Assembly (NCBI GenBank): GCA_000169995.1
Contig: AAZW01000002.1
Location: forward strand, 124,001 to 188,000
Length of the DNA stretch: 64,000 nt
DNA from: Vibrionales bacterium SWAT-3
Lineage (GTDB): Bacteria; Pseudomonadota; Gammaproteobacteria; Enterobacterales; Vibrionaceae
Reading direction: 5' to 3'
Made by a program: the position numbers and the translations under genes. The notes under the pieces are model-generated. The model did no database searches. It saw only the letters and a list, made by a program, of their open reading frames with translations, and was not told the DNA's origin. Of the stretch, positions 28,148 through 38,321 are shown in pieces (the first letter of the stretch is position 1; each line of letters starts with the position of its first letter).

Positions 28148-28765
28148 TCACTCTCCCATCAGATTTAGCAAGTCTTGCGTCGCCTTTTTAGGGTCTTCGG
28201 CGTGACAGATTGCAGATACTAACGCTAAGCCGTGAATACCCGTTTCAGTCAGCTGAGGGATGTTCGACTCGTTGATACCGCCAATCCCAACAATTGGTAA
28301 CTTGGTTGTTTCCAACGCCAACTTAATGCCCTCGTAACCCCAATGCTTTTTCAGGTTTGTTTTTGTCTGAGTCTCAAACAGTGCGCTGAGGCCAATGTAA
28401 TCAATTGGCAAGTCATCAGCTTCTTGTAACTGCTGTTCAGTCTCAATTGATAACCCAAGAATCTTATCCGCACCAATCAGCTTACGTGCTAGTGCGGCTG
28501 GCATATCTGATTGACCTAAATGCAAACCATCTGCATCCACAGCTAATGCTACATCAACTCGATCATTAATGATCAATGGCACACCTGTTCCAGCTAAAAC
28601 TGATTTAACGGCTTCTGCACGCTCAATGAATGCTCTTACGTCCCCATGTTTTTCTCTAACTTGAACCATAGTGACGCCACCAGCAACCGCTTGCTCAACT
28701 ACGAACTTAAGCGTTTCTAAATCTTGTTGGTCGTCAGTCACTAGATATAGTTTATAAGGGTTCAT
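28148..28765 (-). CDS. thiE: Thiamine phosphate synthase ThiE
   Basis: 205 residues, TIM barrel. Motifs VQVREKHGD, LIINDRVDVALAVDADGLHL and GQSD are the substrate and Mg-pyrophosphate binding segments, and GIGGINESNI is near the C-terminus. It joins HMP-pyrophosphate and thiazole phosphate to thiamine phosphate. It is unlinked from the large thi biosynthesis cluster and sits about 2.3 kb from the salvage operon, with a chemoreceptor gene between. ThiD and ThiM in this window would supply its two substrates. Confidence 0.93.
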   Translation of the reverse strand: MNPYKLYLVTDDQQDLETLKFVVEQAVAGGVTMVQVREKHGDVRAFIERAEAVKSVLAGTGVPLIINDRVDVALAVDADGLHLGQSDMPAALARKLIGADKILGLSIETEQQLQEADDLPIDYIGLSALFETQTKTNLKKHWGYEGIKLALETTKLPIVGIGGINESNIPQLTETGIHGLALVSAICHAEDPKKATQDLLNLMGE

Positions 28766-29027
28766 CGCATACCTTTGAAGTCGATTTCTAAAATTGATTT
28801 TCTGTCATTTTACCGACAAATCACATCCTATGCATGGGAGTTAGTACTTAAATCCATAAATTAGACGGGGTAATTCAAATACGCAACTCGTTGAAAGCAT
28901 ATCGAAAAATCTGAACTTTTTAACTAAAGCGTTACTTATTACACAAACTATTCACTTTGAGCATGCCCGATACACAGTTTTATGGAATACTCCAAAATGA
29001 AGGAATCAGGTAAATATAGGGATAGTT

Positions 29028-30971
29028 ATGCGCCACCTTTCTATAGCGCTTAAGATCAAGCTGGGGTTTGCCATCTGCTTGCTCTTTTTCGTCATTTCAG
29101 GCCTTGTGAGTTACAAAGGCATTCAAACCTTGTCAAACGGCTTTAGCCAATACAGCGAACTCAGCCAAAAGGCGACTCAGTCAGGCAACATTCAAGTGCA
29201 CTTTCTTCAGATGCGTTTAGCCTCTGAGCGTTACTTAGAGTCATTGGATGAGCAATATGAAACGAATTATCAATCAAGCAAATTGGCGATCGATGATCTG
29301 CTCAATAACTTAATCGAAACCACCACTAACACTGACAGCCTATCAAGCTTACAACTGGTCCAAGACAGCGTTGCAGCCTTTGATACTGCTTATGGCTCAA
29401 TGAAGCAGAGCCAGCTAATGATCGACCAGCTCGTAAATGTTGAGATGGTCAAAAGAGAGACTAACGCGCTAAAAGCCGCGCAGAGCTTGTTGTATGAGTC
29501 ATACAATAACAACGATCCAAACGCGAGCTTGTACGCGGGTATGCTAATGGAGAACTTCCTCGCCGCCAAGATCACTGTACTGAGTTACTCGAACAACAAC
29601 GACCTCAAAACCTACGAAGCCGGTAAAGACATCTTTGAATATGCTCTGCCAGGTATCGAGGGCGATATTGAGTCTCTTAAATCATCTCCTTATCAAAGTG
29701 AACTGATTGAAGATTTCTCTAACCAGCGTGCAGCGTATGCGAAAGGCTTTGAACAAGTTCACCAACAGATGCTGGAGAACACTCAAAGAACCGCTACCCT
29801 TTCCTCGATTGGTGATAGCTTGGCTATCGCTGTGGCTGATGCTCAGAGCATTCTAGAACAACAGAAACAAGCGCTAACACCAGAGCTGCAAGCCAGTGAA
29901 ACGCGTTCAATTCAGATCATCATCTTGCTAACGGGGGTCGCGTTAGTTATCGGCATGACAAGCGCTGTGTTAGTCACTCGCTCAATTACAAAAGGCATCG
30001 CACAGGTTAAACAAATCACCAATGAGCTTTCTCAAGGCAACCTGAATGTTGAAGTAAACATTGAGAGCAAAAACGAGATTGGTGAACTGGTGACTAACAT
30101 GGAGATCACCATTGAATCTCTGCGCGATATCGTAAGCCAAGTGAACCGCTCTAGTGTGCGTATTGGCGAAATGTCTGAATCACTCAATCAAGTAACCAAC
30201 AACAGCTCAACCAACGCAACGCAATTGAACAGCGAAATGATGAACATCTCTACCGCTGTAGACCAACTGGCTTCAAGTACATCTGAAATTGCTTCAAGTG
30301 CTAACCACGCTTCTCAAGTCGCGAACCAAGCAACGGAGAATGTCGCGATGGGTCTCAAGGAAGTAGACAAAACACTGCATGAAATTGGCAGCGCCGATGA
30401 AAGCATGCAGGTCAGCAGCCAGAAAGTGACCGACCTACACAAAGAGTCAATGAACATTGGCGCAATACTGGAAGTAATCAAAGGCGTATCAGAGCAGACT
30501 AACCTTCTCGCGCTGAATGCCGCAATTGAAGCTGCTCGCGCAGGTGAACAAGGTCGCGGATTTGCCGTAGTAGCCGATGAGGTAAGAACGCTCGCTAAAC
30601 GAACCCAAGACTCTGCTAGCCAGATTGATGAGCTCATCACCTCACTACAACGTGGCGCTAAAGATGCGTTAGAGTCGATTAAAGAGAGTCACAGCACGGT
30701 TTCAGATGCTTCAACACAGGCGCAGCAAGCTTCTCAGAACTTACATGTGATTAATCAACACATCCAAGACCTGAACCAAGCCAACAGCCAAATCGCATTG
30801 TCGGTTGATGAGCAGGATCGTCTTACCAAATCACTCGGTGAAAATGCGCAAGGTGCGAATACCATCGCGCAAAGTAACCAAGAGTCAGTCAGCAGCATTT
30901 CAGGTGCAGCAAGCGACTTAACCGAAGTTGCTCACCACCTAGAAAGCCAAGTAAACCGATTTAGAACTTAG
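29028..30971 (+). CDS. Methyl-accepting chemotaxis protein
   Basis: 647 residues. Transmembrane helix near residues 10-28, then a long helical periplasmic domain (about 30-290) that looks like an HBM-type helical bimodular sensor. A second transmembrane helix lies near 293-316, then HAMP (to about 370) and the signalling domain. The highly conserved hairpin tip reads [20 protein letters not shown] followed by [17 protein letters not shown]. No CheR-docking pentapeptide at the C-terminus (ends NRFRT). The ligand cannot be read from sequence. Confidence 0.93.
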   Translation: MRHLSIALKIKLGFAICLLFFVISGLVSYKGIQTLSNGFSQYSELSQKATQSGNIQVHFLQMRLASERYLESLDEQYETNYQSSKLAIDDLLNNLIETTTNTDSLSSLQLVQDSVAAFDTAYGSMKQSQLMIDQLVNVEMVKRETNALKAAQSLLYESYNNNDPNASLYAGMLMENFLAAKITVLSYSNNNDLKTYEAGKDIFEYALPGIEGDIESLKSSPYQSELIEDFSNQRAAYAKGFEQVHQQMLENTQRTATLSSIGDSLAIAVADAQSILEQQKQALTPELQASETRSIQIIILLTGVALVIGMTSAVLVTRSITKGIAQVKQITNELSQGNLNVEVNIESKNEIGELVTNMEITIESLRDIVSQVNRSSVRIGEMSESLNQVTNNSSTNATQLNSEMMNISTAVDQLASSTSEIASSANHASQVANQATENVAMGLKEVDKTLHEIGSADESMQVSSQKVTDLHKESMNIGAILEVIKGVSEQTNLLALNAAIEAARAGEQGRGFAVVADEVRTLAKRTQDSASQIDELITSLQRGAKDALESIKESHSTVSDASTQAQQASQNLHVINQHIQDLNQANSQIALSVDEQDRLTKSLGENAQGANTIAQSNQESVSSISGAASDLTEVAHHLESQVNRFRT

Positions 30972-31015
30972 TCAGCTAGTCTATACACGGCAGGTACAGT
31001 TCCAAACCAATAATA

Positions 31016-31050
31016 AAAAGCCCCCAACACATAAGTATCGGGGGCTTTTC
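31016..31050 (+). terminator. Rho-independent terminator after the chemoreceptor gene
   Basis: Stem AGCCCCC / GGGGGCT with A- and T-runs on both sides. Convergent with thiM, so it may work in both directions. Confidence 0.88.
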
Positions 31051-31107
31051 TATAACTAAAGCGTTTTAAGTTAGGCTTCTAACTGATTGCTTAGGTGCAG
31101 ATGAACC

Positions 31108-31893
31108 TTATTGAATCTTCAAACGTTGAATCAGAGTTTCTTCGTCTAACTGATAAAGCTCATCAAGCAAGTTCATTTGTAAGCTACCTGGACCGCGAGA
31201 GTTCTCAGCAGCAATTTCACCAACCACACCTAATACCGCCGCGGCAGCCAAACCGCTTTCATCACCAACAGCAGCAAATGCGCCAGTCAACGCTGTTAAA
31301 GTACAACCCATGCCTGTGACATACGGCATCATTTGGTGTCCATTGTTTAACGTTACTACGCTGTCTTTGGTGGCAACGTAATCCGTCTCACCTGAAATCA
31401 CTACACTTGCACCGTATTCAGCGACTAAGCACTGTGCAGCACCTAATGCAGCATCACTGCTATCAAGCGCATCCACACCTTTGCTCTGAGCTTGCTCGCC
31501 CGCTAATGCAATAATCTCAGACGCGTTACCACGAATGATTAGCTTATCCGCTAAACGTGCAATTTGACGAGAAGTCTCAGTACGCAGCGTGCTTGCACCA
31601 CAACCCACTGGGTCAAGCACCACAACCTTGTTGTTCGCGTTAGCTTGTTCAACCGCGAAGCACATTCTTGGCGTCCAGACACTGTCGAGCGTGCCAATGT
31701 TGATCACCAAAGCGCCAGAAAATGACATCATCTCAGCCAGTTCTTGTTGCGAGTGCGCCATGATAGGTGAAGCACCGATCGCTAGCAGAGCATTGGCTGT
31801 GTTATTCATCACCACGTAGTTAGTAATATTTACAACCAGTGGCTTTTGCTCTCGTACTGTGCGCAGCGATTGGATGATTTGTTCAGTTAGCAT
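31108..31893 (-). CDS. thiM: Hydroxyethylthiazole kinase ThiM
   Basis: 261 residues, ribokinase-like ThiM fold. [20 protein letters not shown] at the N-terminus, DPVGCGAS in the middle and the anion-hole/catalytic segment [13 protein letters not shown]. It phosphorylates the salvaged thiazole alcohol for ThiE. Last gene of the TPP-riboswitch operon, 28 bases after tenA. Confidence 0.93.
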   Translation of the reverse strand: MLTEQIIQSLRTVREQKPLVVNITNYVVMNNTANALLAIGASPIMAHSQQELAEMMSFSGALVINIGTLDSVWTPRMCFAVEQANANNKVVVLDPVGCGASTLRTETSRQIARLADKLIIRGNASEIIALAGEQAQSKGVDALDSSDAALGAAQCLVAEYGASVVISGETDYVATKDSVVTLNNGHQMMPYVTGMGCTLTALTGAFAAVGDESGLAAAAVLGVVGEIAAENSRGPGSLQMNLLDELYQLDEETLIQRLKIQ

Positions 31894-31921
31894 GGATTAG
31901 TCCTTATTCGTAAAAGTCGCT

Positions 31922-32602
31922 TTAAGCCGCTGTTGAGTCATTCAGTGCATTTAGACCTTGTTGCCAGAAAGCCACTTCCATACGTGTTGCCGTTTTGAAG
32001 ATATGAACGATGTTCTGACCGCGCTCGCTGTTAATATCAATTTCAGCCAGTAGCTGATTGAAATACTCTGCGCCCGTTGCCACGCCAGACTGGAACTCTT
32101 CACCGCCGTAAAGCTGAAGCCAGCTTGCGTATGGATTACCTTCCAAAACAGTGTCACTGCTTTCTAACAGCGCTTTACCAATCACAGCATAACCAATTGA
32201 ACACGGAGCCAGTGCCGCATAAAGATCGACAAGATCACCCGTCATACCCGCGTCTAAAACGTAGCGCGTATAAGCCACTGTGCCGAAATCTTCAGGTTCG
32301 TTTTCTAAATCAGATTCCGTTAAACCCCACTGACCACAGTAAGTCACGTGGTGAGAAATTTCAGAATCCAATAGAGCATGAACACTTGGCAGAGCACGGC
32401 GCATATCAGCTAGTGTTTTTGCCTTATAAATCGCCAATGCATAAGCACGGGCATACTGTTTCAAAAACAGAAAATCTTGCTTTAGGTAATGCAGAAAACA
32501 CGGCTGAGCCAATTTGCCGTTCGCCAGCGTTTTCACAAAATCATGCTCGGTGTAGTCTTGCCAATCTTGCTGACAGGCTTGGATTAAGTCTTGATATTTC
32601 AT
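31922..32602 (-). CDS. tenA: Thiaminase II / aminopyrimidine aminohydrolase TenA
   Basis: 226 residues, all-helical TenA fold. The nucleophile Cys is in ALAPCSIGYAVIGK, and the aromatic active-site surroundings YLKQDFLFLKQYARAY and YTRYVLD are present. TenA hydrolyses aminomethyl-HMP salvaged from degraded thiamine to HMP, which ThiD then phosphorylates. Eight bases separate it from the binding-protein gene, consistent with one operon for pyrimidine salvage. Confidence 0.92.
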   Translation of the reverse strand: MKYQDLIQACQQDWQDYTEHDFVKTLANGKLAQPCFLHYLKQDFLFLKQYARAYALAIYKAKTLADMRRALPSVHALLDSEISHHVTYCGQWGLTESDLENEPEDFGTVAYTRYVLDAGMTGDLVDLYAALAPCSIGYAVIGKALLESSDTVLEGNPYASWLQLYGGEEFQSGVATGAEYFNQLLAEIDINSERGQNIVHIFKTATRMEVAFWQQGLNALNDSTAA

Positions 32603-32610
32603 GAGATTCC

Positions 32611-33567
32611 TTAGTCAAAAGTCGGTACGTAATCAGCGGCTTTTGGTAGTGATTTGATAATGCCTTTGTCGAACATGAACTGCGCGTAATCATCGTAACG
32701 CTTCATATCTACTGCAGAAGGGCGAAGTGCAAAACGAGTCAATGTGTCGTTCCATGCACGTTGGTTTAGCTCGTTGTTTAACGTATCTGGCGAATACGCC
32801 ACAAACTCACTCCAAGAGTCTTGCGGGTGGTTCACAATGTAAGTTGTTGCTTGCTCGAGTGCTTTGTTGAATGCTTTGATTGCTTCGTCGTCGTGTTTCT
32901 TTGCGTTCGCCACAAAGATCAGCTCATCGTAAGCTGGCACACCGTGCTCTTCTGGGAAGAAAGCTTTGGCTTTAAAGCCTTCAAGAGCTAGCTGGTTAGT
33001 TTCGAAGTTACGTAAGCCACCCCAGATTGCATCTACCTTGCCTGATGCCAGTGAGGACGACAGTGCCCAACCAACATTGATGGTTTGAACGTCGGTAAAC
33101 TCAACATTTTCTTGAGCCAGCATGGTGCCGATCGTCGCTTCTTCATTACCTGCAATCGCGATACCGATCTTTTTGCCTTTCAGATCCGCTAATGAATCGT
33201 TCTTGCCGTTATCCAGCACCATCAACGTGTTCAGTGGTGTGGCGATTAGGGTTGATGCACGAACTAGAGGCAAACCTGCAGCGACATCCATAGTTAAACT
33301 TGGTTGGTAAGTTACTGCGAGATCGACCTTACCTGCTGCAACGAGTTTTGCTGGCGTGCTTGGGTCAGCTGGCTCTTGAATGTCAATCTCTAGGCCCTGT
33401 TCTGCAAAGTAACCACGCTCTTGAGCAATCACAATTGGGCCGTGGTTCGGGTTCACAAACCAATCCAACATCAGTGTCAATTTCTTGTGTTCAGAATCCG
33501 CGAATGCATGACCTGAAACTAACGAAGCAAGCAGTGCCACTGCACCTACCAATTTGGTGTTTTTCAT
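32611..33567 (-). CDS. thiY: HMP-precursor ABC transporter, periplasmic binding protein (ThiY-like)
   Basis: 318 residues with signal peptide (ALLASLVSGHAFA). NMT1/THI5-type type II binding fold: LMLDWFVNPNHGPIVIAQER, then GYFAEQGLEI and DLAVTYQPSLTMDVAAGLPL, which are characteristic of the pyrimidine-precursor binding family. It probably binds formylaminopyrimidine or a related thiamine breakdown product. It lies among thiZ, thiX and tenA, which supports thiamine salvage over nitrate or taurine uptake. Confidence 0.88.
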   Translation of the reverse strand: MKNTKLVGAVALLASLVSGHAFADSEHKKLTLMLDWFVNPNHGPIVIAQERGYFAEQGLEIDIQEPADPSTPAKLVAAGKVDLAVTYQPSLTMDVAAGLPLVRASTLIATPLNTLMVLDNGKNDSLADLKGKKIGIAIAGNEEATIGTMLAQENVEFTDVQTINVGWALSSSLASGKVDAIWGGLRNFETNQLALEGFKAKAFFPEEHGVPAYDELIFVANAKKHDDEAIKAFNKALEQATTYIVNHPQDSWSEFVAYSPDTLNNELNQRAWNDTLTRFALRPSAVDMKRYDDYAQFMFDKGIIKSLPKAADYVPTFD

Positions 33568-33687
33568 AGTTAACCTTTCCTTTTGAATATTATTATTGTG
33601 TTTGTCGATCTAATTTCTAACGAGGTGTTGTTTAGATAAATAGCCTTGAGCGAAGCTTTATTAAACAAAGAGTTATTGAGTTAGCCA

Positions 33688-34509
33688 TCACTGGTTCTCC
33701 CAAGGGATAGCTTTTTTGAGTAATTTGTCTGTGATGAAGTAGAGCGAGATAGAGAGCACCGCCAAGATAAACAAGGCAGCAAACATCTCATCAATGATCA
33801 TGCGTGCGTTGGCTTGCAGCATTAAGTAGCCTAGCCCTTCACTCGACCCCACCCACTCGCCGACAACCGCGCCAATTGGAGCGATAACCACAGCCACACG
33901 AATACCTGACGCCAATGTTGGCAGTGCAGCAGGTAATTGGATGTGACGAAGCAGTTGCCATTTCGATGCGCCCATCGTCTTAGCGAGATCAAGATAACCC
34001 GTCGGAGTATTTCGTAGGCCGTCGTAGCAACAAGTCGTCACAGGGAAGAAGATAATGATTGCCGCCATCACCACTTTTGAGGCGATACCATAGCCAAGCC
34101 ACAGCATCAGTACTGGCGCAATCGCAAATACAGGAATCGCTTGGCTAGCAATCAAGATAGGCAAAAGCCAACGTTTCAACGGATCAAACATCAACATCTG
34201 CAAGGCGAAAAACAACCCCATAGACAAACCTAGTAATAGCCCAAGTAAGATCTCTTGCGCGGTCACCCAAGTGTGTTTGAGTAACACATCGTAGCGTTCA
34301 ATCAGCTTGAGGAAGACTTCTGCGGGAGCTGGCAGAATGAAGCTTGGCATCTCGAAGATAACCACCACCATTTGCCATAAACCAAGAATCACAGCACTGC
34401 TGATAACCAAGCGCATAACAGGATTCATCTGGCGAGGATGTGCTGTGCTAGCATGCGCGTTTGTTGAACGAGCCACAGCTTCACTTCGCGTTAGATCATT
34501 CATAATCAC
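33688..34509 (-). CDS. thiX: HMP-precursor ABC transporter permease (ThiX-like)
   Basis: Up to 273 residues, BPD_transp_1 type, about six helices. The EAA loop reads AKTMGASKWQLLRHIQLPAA. The family resembles SsuC/TauC permeases but gene context points to the pyrimidine salvage transporter. It overlaps the end of thiZ by 14 bases. The 120-base gap before thiY is the largest in the operon. Confidence 0.86.
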   Translation of the reverse strand: MIMNDLTRSEAVARSTNAHASTAHPRQMNPVMRLVISSAVILGLWQMVVVIFEMPSFILPAPAEVFLKLIERYDVLLKHTWVTAQEILLGLLLGLSMGLFFALQMLMFDPLKRWLLPILIASQAIPVFAIAPVLMLWLGYGIASKVVMAAIIIFFPVTTCCYDGLRNTPTGYLDLAKTMGASKWQLLRHIQLPAALPTLASGIRVAVVIAPIGAVVGEWVGSSEGLGYLMLQANARMIIDEMFAALFILAVLSISLYFITDKLLKKAIPWENQ

Positions 34510-35290
34510 GCTCCAACTGGTCTAAGATGGCTTGTTGCAACTCGGCGCACTCACCATCGAGTACTCGTGGCGTTGACGTGTGAGGCACAGATAAAGAGTG
34601 AGCACTCGCGGGCGTGCCTTGCAACACATACAAGTTATCCGCCAAACGCACCGCTTCTTGTGGATCATGGGTAATCAACACAACGGTTTTATCTCTCAAC
34701 AGTTCACACGCTAAAGTCTGTAACTTGTGTCTTGTTACCGCATCCAGCGCAGAGAAAGGTTCGTCCATCAGCACGACTGGCTTGTCTTGCATTAAGGTAC
34801 GAGCCAAAGCAACACGCTGACGCATACCACCAGACAATTGATCCGGCATAGCATTCGCGTAATCAACTAAACCAACCGAAGCTAGCAGCTCCAATGCTTG
34901 GTTAGTTTGAGCTTCTTTAATGGATGCTTGGCTTTGATGCTTATCTGCTGAATTTTGAAAGCGATGGCTCAGACACACGTTGTCGATAACCGACAACCAC
35001 GGCAGCAATAAATCTTGTTGCGCCATATATGCGATGCGATCGGTGAGAGGCAGTTCATCAGACGTTGCCAATGTGCCCTGCCACTCCACTTTGTCGTCTA
35101 GCAAGCCTGCTAGGTATCGCAATACCGTGGTTTTTCCACAACCGCTTCGCCCAAGCAGCACTGTCCACTTCCCTGCGTTTAGGCTAAGTGACAGCCCAGA
35201 TAAGGTCGCATGCTCGCTATCTCGGTAACGCAGCGTCGCATTGCTAAGTTGAACACCAACCGTATTAACGGACATTACCGTGCCCAGCAA
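34496..35290 (-). CDS. thiZ: HMP-precursor ABC transporter ATP-binding protein (ThiZ-like)
   Basis: 264 residues. Walker A GRSGCGKTT, signature LSGGMRQR, Walker B VVLMDEPFSALD and the switch histidine in VLITHDPQEA are all present. It energises the ThiXY uptake system. The start overlaps thiD by 26 bases, and another in-frame ATG (MSVNTVGVQL) lies five codons in, so the exact start is uncertain. Confidence 0.88.
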   Translation of the reverse strand: MLGTVMSVNTVGVQLSNATLRYRDSEHATLSGLSLSLNAGKWTVLLGRSGCGKTTVLRYLAGLLDDKVEWQGTLATSDELPLTDRIAYMAQQDLLLPWLSVIDNVCLSHRFQNSADKHQSQASIKEAQTNQALELLASVGLVDYANAMPDQLSGGMRQRVALARTLMQDKPVVLMDEPFSALDAVTRHKLQTLACELLRDKTVVLITHDPQEAVRLADNLYVLQGTPASAHSLSVPHTSTPRVLDGECAELQQAILDQLERDYE

Positions 35291-36149
35291 AAAAGTGATT
35301 TACCGGACCATGACCTTGACCGACTTTCAATTCGTCAGCATGTGCAATAGCACGTGAAATGTATTGTTTACCTAGGTCGACAGCCTCTGGAAGCGTATTA
35401 CCTTGAGCTAAGAAAGAAGCAATTGCAGAAGATAGCGTACAACCCGTGCCATGAGTGTTTTGGGTAGGGAAACGCTTCGCGCTAATCAAGGCAGATGTGG
35501 TTGGCAGAATCAGTAAATCGTTACTGTTTTCATCTTTCTCCAAGTGACCGCCTTTTAGCAGGACTGCTTTAGCACCTAAAGCGCGCAGGTCTTCAATCAT
35601 GTCCTGCATTTCAGCTTCGCTTTCAGGCACGGCTTTGCCTGTAAGTGCTGCGCCTTCCGGCAAGTTAGGGGTAATGATATCGGCAAGCGGAATCAACTCT
35701 TGTTTTAGCGTGGTGATAGCTGAGTTTTCTAGAAGAAGGTCGCCACTTGTCGCCACCATTACAGGATCAATCACTAAGTGTTTTGGCTGGTATTGTTTTA
35801 TTTTGTCTGCAACGACTTCGATGATTTGCGAATCCGCCAACATACCAACTTTTACCGCCACGATATTCAGATCGGTAAACACGGCATCTAGCTGGCTAGC
35901 GACATGCTCAAGTGGGATTGGAAAAATGGCTGACACGCCTTGGGTATTCTGAGAGGTAATGGCAGTAATCACAGAACAAGCGAAGCTACCCGTTGCAGAC
36001 ATGGCTTTAATATCCGCTTGAATACCAGCGCCGCCGCCACTGTCAGAGCCTGCTATGGTTAAAACAATCGGAGTATTGACCACCGAAGATTGGTTGTGTG
36101 GTGTTTGAGTATTCTTGAGTGGCGCTTGAGTGTTGGAATGCTGCGTCAT
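35265..36149 (-). CDS. thiD: Bifunctional HMP/HMP-phosphate kinase ThiD
   Basis: 294 residues. The ribokinase-like kinase starts after a polar leader of about 25 residues (LTIAGSDSGGGAGIQADIKA). KVGMLAD, PVMVATSGD and the C-terminal NTHGTGCTLSSAI complete the family motifs. It phosphorylates HMP to HMP-pyrophosphate for ThiE. The polar N-terminal leader (HNQSSVVNTP region) is longer than usual for ThiD, and an internal start is possible. First gene behind the TPP riboswitch. Confidence 0.92.
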   Translation of the reverse strand: MTQHSNTQAPLKNTQTPHNQSSVVNTPIVLTIAGSDSGGGAGIQADIKAMSATGSFACSVITAITSQNTQGVSAIFPIPLEHVASQLDAVFTDLNIVAVKVGMLADSQIIEVVADKIKQYQPKHLVIDPVMVATSGDLLLENSAITTLKQELIPLADIITPNLPEGAALTGKAVPESEAEMQDMIEDLRALGAKAVLLKGGHLEKDENSNDLLILPTTSALISAKRFPTQNTHGTGCTLSSAIASFLAQGNTLPEAVDLGKQYISRAIAHADELKVGQGHGPVNHFFAGHGNVR

Positions 36150-36261
36150 GGTCGCTCCTACTATCTAAAAGACGTAAGAGAACCGAACTTTGGCCGTAAA
36201 GAGAGTGTGGAAATAAAACCAATGAGAGATCATTGTTGGACCACATAGACAAAGTCATCAT

Positions 36262-36352
36262 AGTTCCCTACGCCAGTGTTAACTGAATCAGGTTCAACGG
36301 GTCTCGAATAACGATCTCAGCAAATACCAATTAAGGTAGATGCCCCCCGACT
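36262..36352 (-). promoter_or_regulatory. TPP riboswitch (THI element)
   Basis: On the minus strand the core is present in order: a G-run helix GGGGGGCATC, CTGAGA (36315-36320), ACCCG, then TTGAACCTGAT and GTTAACACTGGCGTAGGGAA. These are the conserved TPP-binding elements. The leader runs into thiD about 110 bases later, so thiamine pyrophosphate should repress the whole thiD-thiZXY-tenA-thiM operon. The rest of 36150-36456 is promoter and leader. Confidence 0.95.
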
Positions 36353-36456
36353 ATTGATAACGATAGTAACAGCACTCTTGCGACTGAGATACTCATTTTA
36401 TTCATTTATAAGATACAAGCATGAATAAAATTCAATTTAGCTTTGTTAACAAGCAC

Positions 36457-37374
36457 TTAGTTTCGCTGAACATTTGGTTGTGATTGAATGAATAAACACA
36501 TGACTATCAACAACATAACAATCCAACCGACTAAAGGTATGCGCTCCCCCACAATCCAGACAGCTAATACGGCGGCAACCACTGGCTCAAGCAAAGTAAT
36601 CAAATTCGCACTACTTGCCGTGACATGTCTTAACCCAAAACTGAAGGCGATATAACCCAAACATTGAGGAAGTAACACCAAGTAACTCACCACGAATATA
36701 TTAGTACTTGAAGCGAATAGATTGTCACCAGTGAACCACAGCGTTGGTAATAACAACATTGCACCTAGACCAAATATGCTGCCCATCGCCGCTTGCGACT
36801 TGATGCCCTGGTCTATCAGAGATTTTGTCGCCCACGAATAAATGGCATAACAGAGACCAGCAACCAAACCTAAACCAATACCTAAAAGCTTTAGGTCATC
36901 ATTAGGTTCGCTCCCCACTGACGACTCAGAAAATACCAATAATCCAATGCCAACCACACCAATGGCAAAGCTCGTTAGCCAACGTTTATTAATATTATTA
37001 TCTTTGCTAATAAGACACTCTAAAAGTGCAGAAAAGAACGGAGCAGTAGCTATCGACACCACCGTTCCCATCGCGACACCCGATAATTTCATCGAAGAAT
37101 AGAAAGCCAAAGGATAGATCGCCAAAGCCAGCGCACTCGCTGCCAACAGCTTTTTGTTGATCAAAAGCTTATCAAGTGAAGATAAGATCTTTCGATACGC
37201 CAAGCCCGCTTGCATTAAGCCACCAACGCCCATTGAAAAGGCGCCAATCGCTAGCGGGCTGAGATCCGGCGCAAAGCTTGCGGCTGTACCTGTAGTGCCC
37301 CATAAAACAGAAGCAAACACGATGGCTAAAGTGCCCGTTTGGAATTCGTTAACGCGACTGATGGCAAGATTCAT
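36457..37374 (-). CDS. EamA/DMT family transporter
   Basis: 305 residues with ten hydrophobic helices in two EamA repeats (FASVLWGTTGTAASFAPDL and the second half starting around KLLGIGLGLVAGLCYAIYSW). Likely a metabolite exporter. The substrate is unknown. The AraC-type gene lies upstream on the same strand with 77 bases between, so that regulator may control it. Confidence 0.87.
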   Translation of the reverse strand: MNLAISRVNEFQTGTLAIVFASVLWGTTGTAASFAPDLSPLAIGAFSMGVGGLMQAGLAYRKILSSLDKLLINKKLLAASALALAIYPLAFYSSMKLSGVAMGTVVSIATAPFFSALLECLISKDNNINKRWLTSFAIGVVGIGLLVFSESSVGSEPNDDLKLLGIGLGLVAGLCYAIYSWATKSLIDQGIKSQAAMGSIFGLGAMLLLPTLWFTGDNLFASSTNIFVVSYLVLLPQCLGYIAFSFGLRHVTASSANLITLLEPVVAAVLAVWIVGERIPLVGWIVMLLIVMCLFIQSQPNVQRN

Positions 37375-37451
37375 TGCTATTACCTAGTTTATTTTCATTT
37401 CTGATATAGATAATAGTGAACATATACTAAATTGAGTTTGCTAAAAGGACG

Positions 37452-38243
37452 CTATTCTTGTTTCGGAAGACTCTCTTTCATCGAGCCCAAAAACGCCCTT
37501 GGAGACATCCCAAAGTGCTGAGAGAAGCGTCGACTGAATGCAGACAAGTCACTATAACCCACATTTTCTGCGACCAATTGAACGGGTAAATCGGTATGAC
37601 TTAGCAAGGCTTGTGCTTTCTCCATACGATAGCGAGTGATGTATTTAAGCGCACTGATTCCAATGCACTCTTTAAAGCGTTTCTTAAACTGAGTGGGGCT
37701 CAAACATGCCGTTTCTGCAAGCTGAGAAATAGAGAGAGGTTGGGCGTAATTATCCGCAATGAGCCTTTGTACCTCTCGAATACGAGGGTCGATACTTTTA
37801 CTCACTTCTTGTTGCTCTAGCAGCAGTGAAAACACATCCAAGATGGATGACTCAATGCCACTGTCGACTTGATATTCCAACTGCTTTTCAACAAACAACA
37901 AGAAGCTCATTAAAGGTGGCGTGACAGTAAACACCGAAAGCTCATGCTCTAACAAGTGCTGCGGTAACTCCACCATATCCGCGACAATAAACCGTGCTGC
38001 TTCATCCGCCTTAAACGCATGCGCTGTGGTTACCGGAATAACCACACATTCACCGACAGAAACCTTACCAACATACCCCACCATTTCAATACTAATACTC
38101 CCCTGAATAGGCAGCACCAGTTGATGGTAACCATCATGAGCATGAGTATTGAATTGCTTGGTGTAAGATCGAATGCTTAAGCTAGATTTCATGAGCAACG
38201 CCGACGTTGGTTTAGTGCGAAAAGGTAACTGTATACAAGTCAA
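37452..38243 (-). CDS. AraC-family transcriptional regulator with cupin domain
   Basis: 263 residues. N-terminal cupin-like sensor (FNTHAHDGYHQLVLPIQGSI) and C-terminal HTH_18 (SISQLAETACLSPTQFKKRF, then VAENVGYSDLSAFSRRFSQH and FGMSPRAF). Full length. Located directly upstream of the EamA transporter on the same strand, a common regulator-exporter pairing. Confidence 0.9.
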   Translation of the reverse strand: MTCIQLPFRTKPTSALLMKSSLSIRSYTKQFNTHAHDGYHQLVLPIQGSISIEMVGYVGKVSVGECVVIPVTTAHAFKADEAARFIVADMVELPQHLLEHELSVFTVTPPLMSFLLFVEKQLEYQVDSGIESSILDVFSLLLEQQEVSKSIDPRIREVQRLIADNYAQPLSISQLAETACLSPTQFKKRFKECIGISALKYITRYRMEKAQALLSHTDLPVQLVAENVGYSDLSAFSRRFSQHFGMSPRAFLGSMKESLPKQE

Positions 38244-38321
38244 AGTATTTGAGACACATTAACGTATCATCTTCAGTTAGTCACACTTCTCGTAAATAGT
38301 GACCGTTCCCCTATAGCGATA

